Shown here one piece after another: positions 8,396 to 17,170 of a DNA stretch of 64,000 nucleotides. This stretch comes from Parvibium lacunae (GTDB lineage: Bacteria > Pseudomonadota > Gammaproteobacteria > Burkholderiales > Burkholderiaceae_D), in contig NZ_QPGB01000002.1 in NCBI RefSeq assembly GCF_003335215.1, forward strand, positions 496,001 to 560,000, in the 5' to 3' direction. Position 1 is the stretch's first letter. Each line of letters starts with the position of its first letter. A model generated the notes under the pieces. The model was not told the DNA's origin. It did not search any database and saw only the letters and a program-made list of their open reading frames with translations. The position numbers and the translations under genes were made by a program.

Positions 8396-9220
8396 ATGTG
8401 TCATCAGATTGATCTTCGCCGTATTTTTCTGTTGTGTCTTTACTGGCTCGGCGTCATGCCATTCATGGCGCAAGGTAATTGTGATTCGTTGTCGGTCTCA
8501 CCTCCGGAAAAAGTGGCGATTGCCGCTGACACAGCGCTGCTGGTTGTTCATCCAAGTGCAACCTATGATGCTCGCTATGCGGCCAAACGTGGTGTTGATG
8601 AGGCCGTGCGTTACGCAAAAACCCACCATATCCCCATTATTTACCTGATCGATGATTCGCCACGACAGTATTACTACCCTTTAGATTGCAGTCCGGATTA
8701 CGCCGTTTATTCTCAAGGGGGTGAAGTGACCTTTCCCCTGCAAGTCAATCATCTCTATGTCGCAGGTGGCCATCTAGAATTATGTCTCTCTGCCGCCTTA
8801 CACGACATTCTCTTCCAATGGTCGCAACGTGAATCAACGACACACAAAATCACTTACTTTATGGATGCTATTTATTCCAATGGGCGACATGTCATCGAGG
8901 ACTTACCCTACTACAAAGAGGTTGCACAATTTATGCAAGTGATTAGCTATGGTCGGCCTGCCGGAGAGCATTGGCCCAAAATTTCTTTACTCGAAACCAT
9001 GGGCGCCATCATCAATCCCTTGCATGAAATAGACTATCTACAACGAGTACTGCCCCGCTGGGACACGACCTTCAAGAAAAGGGAGACGATCCATTTGCGC
9101 CTGAATACTTTTCCCCCAGTAACCTTACGCCCGGGATCCTATGCCTGGAAAACGCCCACGCTGACGTTCGAATTTATCGATTCAGCCATTAATTTATCTG
9201 GCGAAGTGATTGGCGAATAA
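8396..9220 (+). CDS. Predicted secreted isochorismatase-fold protein of unknown function
   Basis: 274 residues that I do not recognise as a named family. The first 27 residues look like a signal peptide (RRIFLLCLYWLGVMPFMAQG), giving an exported protein. The mature part resembles a cysteine hydrolase of the isochorismatase fold: strand AALLVVHPS at about residue 45 stands where VIDMQ is normal, and NHLYVAGGHLELCLSAALHD at about 120-140 matches the usual segment with the catalytic Cys. The first Asp of the hydrolase triad appears to be lost (VHPS instead of V-D-Q), so it may be non-catalytic or act differently. The last 90 residues match nothing I know. No strong ribosome site stands before the ATG. 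It lies between tsaD and tRNA-Lys and ends in a perfect terminator. Confidence 0.7.
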   Translation: MCHQIDLRRIFLLCLYWLGVMPFMAQGNCDSLSVSPPEKVAIAADTALLVVHPSATYDARYAAKRGVDEAVRYAKTHHIPIIYLIDDSPRQYYYPLDCSPDYAVYSQGGEVTFPLQVNHLYVAGGHLELCLSAALHDILFQWSQRESTTHKITYFMDAIYSNGRHVIEDLPYYKEVAQFMQVISYGRPAGEHWPKISLLETMGAIINPLHEIDYLQRVLPRWDTTFKKRETIHLRLNTFPPVTLRPGSYAWKTPTLTFEFIDSAINLSGEVIGE

Positions 9221-9250
9221 AAAAGGCTTACGGTAAACCGTAAGCCTTTT
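9221..9250. terminator. Bidirectional intrinsic terminator
   Basis: A perfect 13-bp stem, AAAAGGCTTACGG (9221-9233) with CCGTAAGCCTTTT (9238-9250), has a TAAA loop. A- and T-runs flank both sides, so it can end both the plus-strand gene before it and the minus-strand tRNA-Lys transcript. Confidence 0.92.
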
Positions 9251-9257
9251 CAAATAC

Positions 9258-9333
9258 TGGTGGGTCGGGCGAGACTCGAACTCGCGACCAACGGATTAAA
9301 AGTCCGCTGCTCTACCGACTGAGCTACCGACCC
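9258..9333 (-). tRNA. tRNA-Lys (anticodon UUU)
   Basis: 76 nt including an encoded CCA. The acceptor stem GGGTCGG pairs with CCGACCC, the D-arm is AGCTCAGTCGGTAGAGC, and the T-arm is TCGCGAGTTCGAGTCTCGC-like. The anticodon loop CTTTTAA puts anticodon TTT at 9298-9300, read on the minus strand. It is a single tRNA and decodes AAA/AAG. Confidence 0.98.
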
Positions 9334-9351
9334 GTCACTGCAAAGACCGAT

Positions 9352-9381
9352 ATTATACGCATTTTGCGATATGCTCGTCAA
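9352..9381 (-). promoter_or_regulatory. Sigma-70 promoter for tRNA-Lys
   Basis: On the minus strand TTGACG (9376-9381), an 18-bp spacer and TATAAT (9352-9357) stand 18 bp before the tRNA 5' end. The -10 is perfect and the -35 is 5 of 6. Confidence 0.8.
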
Positions 9382-9434
9382 GTGACGCGCTTTTCACCGT
9401 TTGAGAGAGATTTAACGTTATGCGGGGCTTCTGA

Positions 9435-9857
9435 ATGGCAATCATCCTTCCCAATAAAACCTATGCTGCTTGGCTTGCCATGATCACCGGCTCGTTTGGC
9501 TTACACCGATTTTATCTAGGGCTCCCCTACGGCTGGCTCTATCCATTCCCCTTACTCGTAAGCTTTCCTTTTTTACTGGGTAACTCGGCATGGTTAACGC
9601 ATCCCGCCTTGCTCGCACCCGCCTGCGTTGTTTTACTGTGCCAGCTTGAAACGCTGCGGATCGCGCTAACCCCAGATGAAAAATGGGTTGCTCGTTTTTT
9701 GCCTCATGAGCGCAGCGCAAACTCACCGACGCCGACAATGCGCACAGGCTGGGGGGCGATTTGGGCGGCCATTATTGCGCTCATGCTAGGGGCTGGGCTG
9801 CTCATGGCACTCCTGGCAATTCATATCCAGCGCTGGGTCATGGGGACGGTTAACTGA
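9435..9857 (+). CDS. TM2-domain membrane protein
   Basis: A 140-residue integral membrane protein. The first 60 residues fit the TM2 pattern (NKTYAAWLAMITGSFGLHRFYLG), with the conserved GxHRFYLG turn between two membrane helices. Later hydrophobic segments near residues 58-72 and 107-130 suggest four helices in total. The middle loop is polar and contains a short Pro/Thr stretch. Its function is unknown. It is convergent with lgt, 24 bp apart. Confidence 0.75.
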   Translation: MAIILPNKTYAAWLAMITGSFGLHRFYLGLPYGWLYPFPLLVSFPFLLGNSAWLTHPALLAPACVVLLCQLETLRIALTPDEKWVARFLPHERSANSPTPTMRTGWGAIWAAIIALMLGAGLLMALLAIHIQRWVMGTVN

Positions 9858-9881
9858 TCAACGTGCCGTTGATGACATAGT

Positions 9882-10673
9882 CTAGGCAGCGCGGCCCCAA
9901 TGCCGGCCATAGCGCCAGAGCATCAAGCCCACCAGGATCATAGGAAGACTTAGCCACTGACCCATTGATAACCCGAACTGCAGTATTCCTAGATAAGCAT
10001 CAGGCTCACGGGCGAACTCGGCAATAAAGCGAAATATGCCGTAGCCGGCAATAAAAAACCCTGTCACCGCCCAAGGCGCACGTGGTTTTTTAGAGTACCC
10101 CCATAGCAAAATAAACAAGAGTATTCCCTCCAGCGCAAATTGGTACAGCTGGGATGGATGGCGCGCAAGACCATCGCCAGCTTGCGGGAAAATCATGCCC
10201 CAAGGGCCTGTGGTCACCCGCCCCCACAATTCGCCATTAATGAAATTCCCCATACGGCCTGCTGCTAGGCCGAGCGGGGTAAGGGGGGCGACAAAATCAC
10301 CGATCTTCGCGGGCGGCCACTGACGCTGGCGAGCAAATACCCACAGCGCGACCACCACGCCCAAAAAGCCCCCGTGAAAGGACATACCGCCCTGCCATAA
10401 GGCGAATATCTCCAGCGGATGCTGCAAGTAATAAACTGGTTTATAAAACAACACGTATCCCAAACGCCCACCCAACACGACCCCCAGCGCCCCATAAAAC
10501 AAAATATCTTCCACATCACGCGCAGACAGGCCTGCACTGGCAGCGCGTCGTCGGCCTAGCCATAAGAAAAGGCCAAACGCGAGGAGATACATCAAGCCAT
10601 ACCAATGAATTTTTAAGGGGCCTAATGCCAAAGCGACTGGATCAAACTGTGGGTGAATAAAGGGCGAAGTCAT
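9882..10673 (-). CDS. lgt: Prolipoprotein diacylglyceryl transferase Lgt
   Basis: Inner-membrane enzyme that attaches diacylglycerol to the lipobox cysteine of prolipoproteins, the first step of lipoprotein maturation; lspA at 28 kb does the next. Its 263 residues contain several membrane helices, the MSFHGGFLG segment with H100 and the Lgt signature [10 protein letters not shown] (139-148). Both are key family motifs. No partner gene is adjacent. Confidence 0.97.
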   Translation of the reverse strand: MTSPFIHPQFDPVALALGPLKIHWYGLMYLLAFGLFLWLGRRRAASAGLSARDVEDILFYGALGVVLGGRLGYVLFYKPVYYLQHPLEIFALWQGGMSFHGGFLGVVVALWVFARQRQWPPAKIGDFVAPLTPLGLAAGRMGNFINGELWGRVTTGPWGMIFPQAGDGLARHPSQLYQFALEGILLFILLWGYSKKPRAPWAVTGFFIAGYGIFRFIAEFAREPDAYLGILQFGLSMGQWLSLPMILVGLMLWRYGRHWGRAA

Positions 10674-10850
10674 CTTAGGAAGCGTGTTAGGAAATGTTGA
10701 ATACTGATTGTAAAACGTACCGGAATGGATGATGCGAGGCTCTGTGCCATCGCTTCTCGCTCAGGGTCATTTGAAGCTTGGTACAGCGGACGGAGCTCCT
10801 CAAGCCGAGCGCTGTAAACAATAATGGCTTACGCAACCCGGATAAACTGA

Positions 10851-11084
10851 CTACTTGCGTGATTTGGTTTTCCAAGAGTCCTTGATGCGCTTTTTACGCC
10901 CCTCTTCATATTCATCTTTCGCGTGCGCTTTTTTATCGAAGCCAAACATCGGTTCAAAGACTTCCCACCACGCAAACGCCAATCCAAACGGAATCAAGAC
11001 CTGCCACCAACTCAAGTCTCGAAACCAGTCCTGCTCCAGATACTTTAATAAAGCCGTTACAATACCGATATACACAAACCACAT
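10851..11084 (-). CDS. Small Trp-rich membrane protein
   Basis: 77 residues with one or two N-terminal membrane segments (MWFVYIGIVTALLKYLEQ; SWWQVLIPFGLAFAWWEVFE) and a charged Lys/Arg-rich tail. This resembles the betaproteobacterial small Trp-rich protein family (TIGR04438 type), whose function is unknown. I chose the ATG at 11084 because AAAGGGAAACC precedes it and family members start close to MWFV; an ATG five codons upstream is possible. It lies alone between lgt and the divergent cytochrome c gene. Confidence 0.8.
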   Translation of the reverse strand: MWFVYIGIVTALLKYLEQDWFRDLSWWQVLIPFGLAFAWWEVFEPMFGFDKKAHAKDEYEEGRKKRIKDSWKTKSRK

Positions 11085-11219
11085 AGGTTTCCCTTTCATG
11101 GCAAACGCTGCCTGTGCCGAGGCTAATTCGTGCTCGCGTCAGAATACCGTCAGGCAAGCAGGCTTATGATAGCCGCTAACCGTTATCGATTCTTTGTTTT
11201 ATCTTAACAGGAGAACTGT

Positions 11220-11525
11220 ATGCGTCATCTTGCTTCCCTCGTATTTCTGACTGGTGCGCTGATCGGCACTGCCCATGCCAGTGAACAACTGGCACAAAGC
11301 AAAGCCTGCTTGGCCTGCCATGCGGTTGATCAGAAAAAAGTTGGCCCTGCTTATAAAGAAGTGGCGAAAAAATATGCCAAACAAAAAGATGCGGAAGCCT
11401 ATTTAGCTAAAAAGATTCGTGAAGGATCTACCGGTGTGTGGGGGCAGATTCCCATGCCAGCGAACGCCGCAGTGAACCCACAAGAAGCACAAACCCTGGC
11501 AAAGTGGATTCTTAGCTTGAAGTAA
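11220..11525 (+). CDS. Small periplasmic cytochrome c (class I, c-551/c8 type)
   Basis: A 101-residue electron carrier. The signal peptide ends near AHA-SEQ (residue 20). The haem motif is C30-L-A-C33-H34, and M79 in GQIPMPAN is the expected sixth iron ligand. The pattern DQKKVGPAY after the haem motif is typical of c-551/c8 proteins, which serve as donors to terminal oxidases or nitrite reductases. A strong AGGAG site precedes the ATG, and a terminator follows. Confidence 0.93.
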   Translation: MRHLASLVFLTGALIGTAHASEQLAQSKACLACHAVDQKKVGPAYKEVAKKYAKQKDAEAYLAKKIREGSTGVWGQIPMPANAAVNPQEAQTLAKWILSLK

Positions 11526-11540
11526 GCTAAACAGCCTCAT

Positions 11541-11592
11541 AAAAACGCCCTGCCTCAACCAATTAAGCAACGACGGAGGCAGGGCATTTTTA
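11541..11592. terminator. Bidirectional terminator between cytochrome c and alaS
   Basis: The stem GCCCTGCCTC (11547-11556) pairs with GAGGCAGGGC (11576-11585) across a 19-nt loop. AAAAA flanks the left and ATTTTTAT the right, so it works for both convergent genes. Confidence 0.85.
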
Positions 11593-11603
11593 TGTGCGAG
11601 GCT

Positions 11604-14249
11604 TTAGCCCGCGAGTTGCGTTTTTACCCACTCTGGTACTGCCGCCAGCGCCTGTGGCAGATTTTCTGCTTGCGTGCCCCCAGCTTGGGCCATATCGGCG
11701 CGTCCACCGCCTTTGCCGCCAACCTGTTGCGCGACAAAGTTAACCAACTCACCCGCTTTCACTTTGGCTGTGGCATCGGCCGTCACGGCGGCAATCAGAC
11801 TAACCTTGCCACCATCGACGGCCGCCAGCACCAGGGCGGCGCTGCCGAGTTTATTTTTGAGTTGATCCGCGCTTTCACGCAAAGTTTTGGCATCCGCGCC
11901 GTCTAATACGGCGGCCAAGACTTTGAGACCATTTACCTCCACCGCTTGCGCGGCCAAATCGGCACCTTGGCTGCTCGCCAGTTTAGATTTCAAACGCGCG
12001 AGTTCTTTTTCCAGCGCTTTAATCTGCTCTTGCGCATGGTTAATCTTGGCAGGCAGTTCAGCCACCGGGGCTTTGAAGGCACTGGCGGCGGCTTGCAACG
12101 TGGTTTCCATTTCCTGCACCACGGCCAAGGCACCCGTACCCGTCACCGCTTCAACACGACGAATCCCGGCAGCGACGCCACCTTCGCTAATGATTTTGAA
12201 CAAACCAATATCGCCGGTACGTTTCACGTGCGTCCCGCCGCAGAGTTCACGGCTAGAACCAATATCCAGTACCCGCACTTCATCGCCATATTTCTCGCCG
12301 AAGAGCATCATCGCGCCGAGTTTCTGGGCTTCTTCAATCGGCAGGACACGGGCTTGCGTATCCGCATTCGCTAATACCTCAGCATTCACCAATGCTTCAA
12401 CTTTCGCTAATTCGGCTTCGGTCAGTGGCGCGTTGTGTGCAAAGTCAAACCGCGTCCGCTCCGCAGTTACCAACGAGCCTTTTTGTTGCACATGGCTGCC
12501 CAGTACTTCGCGCAGCGCTTTGTGCATCAAGTGCGTGGCGCTGTGGTTGCGTACGGTGCGGGCGCGTTGCTCCGCATCCACTTTGGCGCTCAGCACATCA
12601 CCGACTTTAATTTCGCCTTCCACGATGCGGCCATGATGGCCAAACACATCGGCTTGAATTTTTTGCGTATCTTCCACCAGCACACGGCTGGTCGCATTGC
12701 GCAGCTCACCGCTGTCACCCGCTTGACCACCGGATTCGGCGTAGAACGGGGTGTGGTCCAGCACAATCACGGCATCATCACCGGCTTTGGCACTGGCAAC
12801 AGATGCGCCTTCAACATATACGGCGGTGACTTTCGCGCTGTCATGGACTAAGTGCTCGTAACCGTGGAAAGTCGTGGCGGTGCCGCTGTATTCCAAGCCT
12901 TGCGCCATTTTGAATTTACCGGCAGCACGGGCTTGTTCGCGCTGGCGATTCATCGCCGCATTGAAACCCTCTTCATCGACTTTTACGCCACGCTCCCGGC
13001 ACACATCGGCGGTCAGGTCGAGGGGGAAGCCGTAGGTGTCATGTAATTTGAACGCCGTTTCGCCATCTACCACGGCGACGTTATTCGCCAGCGCACTGTC
13101 CAAAATTTCCATGCCATTCGCAATAGTTTGGAAGAAGCGTTCTTCTTCTTGTTTCAGCACCTCGGTAATCCGCTGTTCGCCTTGGCGCAGTTCGGGATAG
13201 GCTTCGCCCATTTCTTTTGCCAGCGGAGCCACCAGTTTATGGAAGAAGGGGGTACGGGCACCGAGTTTGTAGCCGTGGCGAATCGCACGGCGGGCAATCC
13301 GGCGCAGCACGTAGCCACGACCTTCGTTACCGGGAATCACGCCATCAGCCACGGTAAAGGCACAGGCACGAATATGATCGGCAATGACTTTCAGTGATGG
13401 GCTGTTGCTGTCAATGTTCTCACCGCCAGCACTTGGTGTGGCCGACGCGACCGCACTTTTCGCTGCCGCGAGCAAGTTCACAAACAAATCAATTTCGTAG
13501 TTGGCATGAACATGCTGAAGCACGGCGGCAATCCGCTCTAACCCCATGCCCGTGTCCACACTCGGTTTGGGCAGTGGGTGCATCACGCCCTGTTCATCGC
13601 GGTTGAACTGCATGAACACGTTATTCCAGATTTCAATGTAGCGGTCGCCATCTTCATTGGGGCTGCCGGGGGGGCCGCCAGCAATCTCGGGGCCATGATC
13701 GTAGAAAATTTCGGTGCAGGGGCCGCAGGGGCCGGTGTCGCCCATCATCCAGAAGTTATCGCTGGCGTAGCGTGCGCCTTTGTTGTCGCCAATCCGCACA
13801 ATCCGCTCGGCGGGCACGCCGACTTCTTTGTTCCAAATCTCATAGGCTTCGTCATCTTCGGCATATACCGTGACCCAGAGTTTTTCTTCAGGCAATTTGA
13901 ATTCTTTGGTCAGCAATTCCCACGCGTATTGGATGGCATCACGCTTGAAATAGTCACCAAAGCTGAAGTTGCCCAGCATTTCAAAGAAAGTGTGGTGACG
14001 CGCGGTGTAGCCGACGTTTTCCAGATCGTTATGTTTACCGCCGGCCCGGATACATTTTTGCGAGGTCGTGGCGCGAGTGTACGGACGCTTATCAAAGCCG
14101 AGAAAGACGTCTTTAAACTGATTCATCCCGGCATTGGTAAAGAGCAAGGTCGGGTCATCGCCCGGCACCACAGGGCTGGAAGACACAATCTGGTGGCCTT
14201 TGGAGGCAAAGAAATTGAGGAAGGTTTGACGGATTTCTGCAGCTTTCAT
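11604..14249 (-). CDS. alaS: Alanyl-tRNA synthetase AlaS
   Basis: Charges tRNA-Ala in the cytoplasm. It has 881 residues, the normal length. The order is the class II catalytic core (residues 1-250, starting [19 protein letters not shown]), the tRNA-recognition region, the editing domain with HSATHLMH and LCGGTH zinc/editing motifs, a coiled-coil segment and the C-Ala domain with [16 protein letters not shown] chose the ATG at 14249, the conserved MKAAEIR start; the reading frame extends three codons further up. It is convergent with the cytochrome c gene. Confidence 0.97.
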   Translation of the reverse strand: MKAAEIRQTFLNFFASKGHQIVSSSPVVPGDDPTLLFTNAGMNQFKDVFLGFDKRPYTRATTSQKCIRAGGKHNDLENVGYTARHHTFFEMLGNFSFGDYFKRDAIQYAWELLTKEFKLPEEKLWVTVYAEDDEAYEIWNKEVGVPAERIVRIGDNKGARYASDNFWMMGDTGPCGPCTEIFYDHGPEIAGGPPGSPNEDGDRYIEIWNNVFMQFNRDEQGVMHPLPKPSVDTGMGLERIAAVLQHVHANYEIDLFVNLLAAAKSAVASATPSAGGENIDSNSPSLKVIADHIRACAFTVADGVIPGNEGRGYVLRRIARRAIRHGYKLGARTPFFHKLVAPLAKEMGEAYPELRQGEQRITEVLKQEEERFFQTIANGMEILDSALANNVAVVDGETAFKLHDTYGFPLDLTADVCRERGVKVDEEGFNAAMNRQREQARAAGKFKMAQGLEYSGTATTFHGYEHLVHDSAKVTAVYVEGASVASAKAGDDAVIVLDHTPFYAESGGQAGDSGELRNATSRVLVEDTQKIQADVFGHHGRIVEGEIKVGDVLSAKVDAEQRARTVRNHSATHLMHKALREVLGSHVQQKGSLVTAERTRFDFAHNAPLTEAELAKVEALVNAEVLANADTQARVLPIEEAQKLGAMMLFGEKYGDEVRVLDIGSSRELCGGTHVKRTGDIGLFKIISEGGVAAGIRRVEAVTGTGALAVVQEMETTLQAAASAFKAPVAELPAKINHAQEQIKALEKELARLKSKLASSQGADLAAQAVEVNGLKVLAAVLDGADAKTLRESADQLKNKLGSAALVLAAVDGGKVSLIAAVTADATAKVKAGELVNFVAQQVGGKGGGRADMAQAGGTQAENLPQALAAVPEWVKTQLAG

Positions 14250-14332
14250 GGCGCGCAATCGGATTCAATAAAGGTAAACCGTCATTATACGGGCAACCCG
14301 GTGCGCAGCATTACTCCCGCACAAAGCACAAG

Positions 14333-14355
14333 GCCTCGCCGAATTCAGGCGAGGC
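14333..14355 (-). terminator. Hairpin downstream of the charged secreted protein
   Basis: GCCTCGCC (14333-14340) and GGCGAGGC (14348-14355) form a perfect 8-bp stem with a 7-nt loop. The following minus-strand bases are only moderately T-rich, so termination would be weak. Confidence 0.45.
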
Positions 14356-14382
14356 GTTGTTAGAAGCGTAGAAACGGACCGA

Positions 14383-14712
14383 TTAATTGTGCTGGCGATC
14401 GTGTTTTTGGCGATAAATCGCACGGCTGTCGCGGTTTTCTTCGCGGCGCAATTCGCGACGCTCTTGGCGTGTGACCACCCCATCGGCTTCCGCCTTAGCC
14501 TGATGGCGATCTAGCCGTGCTTCGCGGCGCTCTAAACGCGCGGCTTCGCGATTAGTCAGGGCACCACTTTGCTCACCTTGCTGTATCCGTCGCTCCTGAT
14601 TCGCTTCACGTTTATCAATGCCAGGGGTTGCAGTCTGGGCAAGAACAGCACCGGTGCATACAATAGATAACATCAAGACCTGACCCAATTGCGTAAAACC
14701 AGATACGTTCAT
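14383..14712 (-). CDS. Secreted, highly charged small protein of unknown function
   Basis: 109 residues. A signal peptide ends near VLAQ-TATP (about residue 26). The mature 83 residues are dominated by Arg, Glu, Gln and Lys and are likely helical. Two related units are visible, GALTNREAARLERREARLD and GVVTRQERRELRREENRDS, each a G-x-(L/V)-T turn followed by a charged helix. Similar short exported proteins occur in many proteobacteria without an assigned function. AGGAG precedes the ATG. It lies alone between alaS and ugpQ. Confidence 0.7.
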   Translation of the reverse strand: MNVSGFTQLGQVLMLSIVCTGAVLAQTATPGIDKREANQERRIQQGEQSGALTNREAARLERREARLDRHQAKAEADGVVTRQERRELRREENRDSRAIYRQKHDRQHN

Positions 14713-14827
14713 TCTTTTCTCCTAGAGGGTGTTATTTAAGTGGCATGGCAACGCGTCGTGGGTCACCATGAGAGCACTAACGCCAAGGCCCCAGACTGGT
14801 TGGCGCAGCAGTTGTAAAGTTTTGTAA

Positions 14828-15580
14828 TCAAGGCCGATAGTCCTGAAACAAGTCCAGCCGATCAGTACAAAATGCGTCCACCCCCCAACCTTGAATTTCA
14901 CGCGCCCGCGCTGGGCGATTGACGGTGTAGCAAAACAGCCAATAGCCCGCTGCTTTGATTGCCTTGGCAAGATGCGGGGTTAAAAATTTATGATTGCAAT
15001 GCAGCGCGACGCATTCCATGGTTTCGAGCTGCTGCTGCCAGTTAGCAGGGATCACATCAAATAATGCACCACGGGGTAAATGCGGCGCGGCTTGTTGCGC
15101 GGCAGAAAGTGCGAGAGATGAAAAAGAGGAGAGCAACGGTAAGGCCAGCGTATCGTGGCCAGCAACCGCTTTAGCGACCGTTTGTGCGACCACTTTACCG
15201 GTTTGCGTCTCATAACCTGGAACGGGCTTGATTTCTACATTCATCCAGATCCCCTGTTGCTGGCAATAGGCGATGACATCGACCAAGGTGGGAATCGGCT
15301 CACCCGCAAACTCAGCCGCTTTCCACGCCCCCGCATCGCGCCCCTGCAAGATAGCCCAGGGAAAATCGGCAACACAGCCTTGCCCAGCAACCGTTCGCCC
15401 CAGGAACGGATCATGCATCAAAATCGGCACCGCATCAGCCGTCAGCATGGCATCGTATTCCACCGCACGGTAGCCCAATGCATAGCCGGTTCGCATGGCT
15501 GCCAAGGTATTTTCCGGGGCCAGGGTGCCCGCGCCACGATGTGCCAGAACAACAGGATAAGGCCATGATTGAAAATGCAT
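14828..15580 (-). CDS. ugpQ: Glycerophosphodiester phosphodiesterase UgpQ
   Basis: Releases glycerol 3-phosphate from glycerophosphodiesters. Its 250 residues match cytoplasmic UgpQ, and no signal peptide is seen. The catalytic start LAHRGAGTLAPENT holds His and Glu, EYDAMLTAD and LMHDPFLGRT hold metal and catalytic residues, and WMNVEIKP completes the site. The ATG at 15580 begins just before this motif; the longer open frame upstream is antisense to glpD. It is divergent from glpD, whose product consumes the glycerol 3-phosphate formed. Confidence 0.95.
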   Translation of the reverse strand: MHFQSWPYPVVLAHRGAGTLAPENTLAAMRTGYALGYRAVEYDAMLTADAVPILMHDPFLGRTVAGQGCVADFPWAILQGRDAGAWKAAEFAGEPIPTLVDVIAYCQQQGIWMNVEIKPVPGYETQTGKVVAQTVAKAVAGHDTLALPLLSSFSSLALSAAQQAAPHLPRGALFDVIPANWQQQLETMECVALHCNHKFLTPHLAKAIKAAGYWLFCYTVNRPARAREIQGWGVDAFCTDRLDLFQDYRP

Positions 15581-15603
15581 GCGCGTCTCTCTGGTAAGCT
15601 GAA

Positions 15604-15616
15604 ATAACGCCGTTAT
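15604..15616. promoter_or_regulatory. Small palindrome between ugpQ and glpD
   Basis: ATAACG-C-CGTTAT is a perfect 13-bp inverted repeat in the 67-bp gap between divergent ugpQ and glpD. It could be an operator shared by both. It does not look like the known GlpR site, so the factor is unknown. Confidence 0.3.
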
Positions 15617-15647
15617 ACCGTGAAGCTGATTTTTTGAATAGGGCCAG

Positions 15648-17144
15648 ATGAATAAGACAGAGTACGACATCGCCATCATCGGCGGCGGGATCAACGGGGT
15701 TGGCATTGCCCGCGATGCCGCAGGGCGCGGCCTGAAAGTGCTGCTTGCAGAGCAGCATGATCTGGCCCAGCACACCTCATCGGCCAGCACGAAACTGATT
15801 CATGGCGGCCTGCGCTATCTGGAACACATGGAATTTATGCTGGTGCGCAAAGCCTTACTGGAACGTGAGGTGATTTTACGCAGCGCCCCCCACATTACCT
15901 GGCCACTGCGTTTTGTCATGCCGCACGATCCTGCCATGCGACCAGCGTGGATGATTCGCGCCGGTATTTTTCTCTATGACCACTTAGCACCACGCGACTT
16001 ACTGCCGGACTCGGAAGTGGTTAATCTGCGGCACCATGAGAGCGGTGAACCACTAAGCCAAGACTATCAACGCGGCTTTATCTACTCAGACGGTTGGGTC
16101 GATGACGCCCGCCTGGTGGTCTTGAATGCGCTCGATGCCAGAGAAATGGGGGCCGATATTCGCGTGCAAACGAGAGTCATTGGCGCAGAGCGGTATCCTG
16201 AGCATTGGACCTTAACGCTCGCCGCGGGCAGCGAACAACAGTCGATTCAGGCCCGCGCAGTGGTCAATGCTGCCGGCCCCTGGGCCGCACAACTCCTCGG
16301 GAAAACCTTACAGGTTAAGAGCCAATACCACTTACGGTTGGTGAAAGGAAGTCATATCGTTGTCCCTAAACTGTATGACCACACCTACGCTTATCTTTTT
16401 CAAAACCCCGACAAGCGGATTATTTTTGCGATTCCTTATGAGCAACAGTTCACGCTGATCGGCACGACGGATGTGGAATTTACCGGTGATCCCGCGAGTG
16501 TCCAGATCAGCCCTGCCGAGATCGACTACTTATGTGCCATGAGTAATCGCTATTTCAACAAGCAGCTCTCGCCTGCCGATATCCGCCATACCTATGCTGG
16601 TGTTCGCCCCTTACTGGAAGATGCGCAAGATGATGCCAGCGCGGTCACGCGGGACTACGCCCTGGAACTAGATACCGCAGGACCGCCACTATTGACCGTG
16701 TGGGGCGGCAAAATCACGACCTATCGTAAACTTGCCGAGCAAGCCGTGCGTCACCTTCAACCCGCGCTAGAAAATCATGCGCCGGACTGGACCCAGCAAG
16801 GGACCCTACCAGGCGGCGCCTTTGAACAGTTTGACAAATTTTGCGCTCAAACCTGGCGTCATTACCCCTGGATGGAAGATGCCCTACTACTCAGATTGTG
16901 CCGCGCCTATGGCACTCGCATTCATAAAATTTTCGCCGGTTGCGAGACTGAAGCAGCCGCCGGCCAAGTAATCGCCCGTCATGTCTACGCACGCGAACTC
17001 GATTATCTGGTCCACCACGAATTTGCGCGCACCGCTCATGACATTCTGTGGCGTCGAAGCAAGCTGGGCTTGCACTTAACCCCTACCGAGCAAGCAGCAA
17101 TTGATACTTACCTGCAATCAATTCTCCCCCATTCTCAGCCTTAA
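15648..17144 (+). CDS. glpD: Aerobic glycerol-3-phosphate dehydrogenase GlpD
   Basis: FAD flavoprotein bound to the inner membrane that oxidises glycerol 3-phosphate to dihydroxyacetone phosphate and feeds electrons to ubiquinone. It has 498 residues. The Rossmann start IAIIGGGINGVGIARDAAGRG and the following SSASTKLIHGGLRYLE are GlpD signatures, and the C-terminal cap domain is present. The glpK gene starts 26 bp downstream, so the two form a glycerol-use operon. Confidence 0.97.
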   Translation: MNKTEYDIAIIGGGINGVGIARDAAGRGLKVLLAEQHDLAQHTSSASTKLIHGGLRYLEHMEFMLVRKALLEREVILRSAPHITWPLRFVMPHDPAMRPAWMIRAGIFLYDHLAPRDLLPDSEVVNLRHHESGEPLSQDYQRGFIYSDGWVDDARLVVLNALDAREMGADIRVQTRVIGAERYPEHWTLTLAAGSEQQSIQARAVVNAAGPWAAQLLGKTLQVKSQYHLRLVKGSHIVVPKLYDHTYAYLFQNPDKRIIFAIPYEQQFTLIGTTDVEFTGDPASVQISPAEIDYLCAMSNRYFNKQLSPADIRHTYAGVRPLLEDAQDDASAVTRDYALELDTAGPPLLTVWGGKITTYRKLAEQAVRHLQPALENHAPDWTQQGTLPGGAFEQFDKFCAQTWRHYPWMEDALLLRLCRAYGTRIHKIFAGCETEAAAGQVIARHVYARELDYLVHHEFARTAHDILWRRSKLGLHLTPTEQAAIDTYLQSILPHSQP

Positions 17145-17170
17145 GTGCTGCCCCTCAGGAGACACGGCAT

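Noticed and set aside
10687-10875. 62-residue frame between lgt and the Trp-rich gene
   Set aside because: No recognisable sequence or ribosome site; I treat the 177-bp gap as non-coding.
11887-12636. 249-residue Ser/Ala-rich frame antisense to alaS
   Set aside because: Shadow of the alaS codon pattern; no start signal.
13578-14363. 261-residue open frame on the plus strand
   Set aside because: It lies antisense within alaS, whose conserved domains are in the minus frame. The composition is that of a shadow frame and no ribosome site precedes it.
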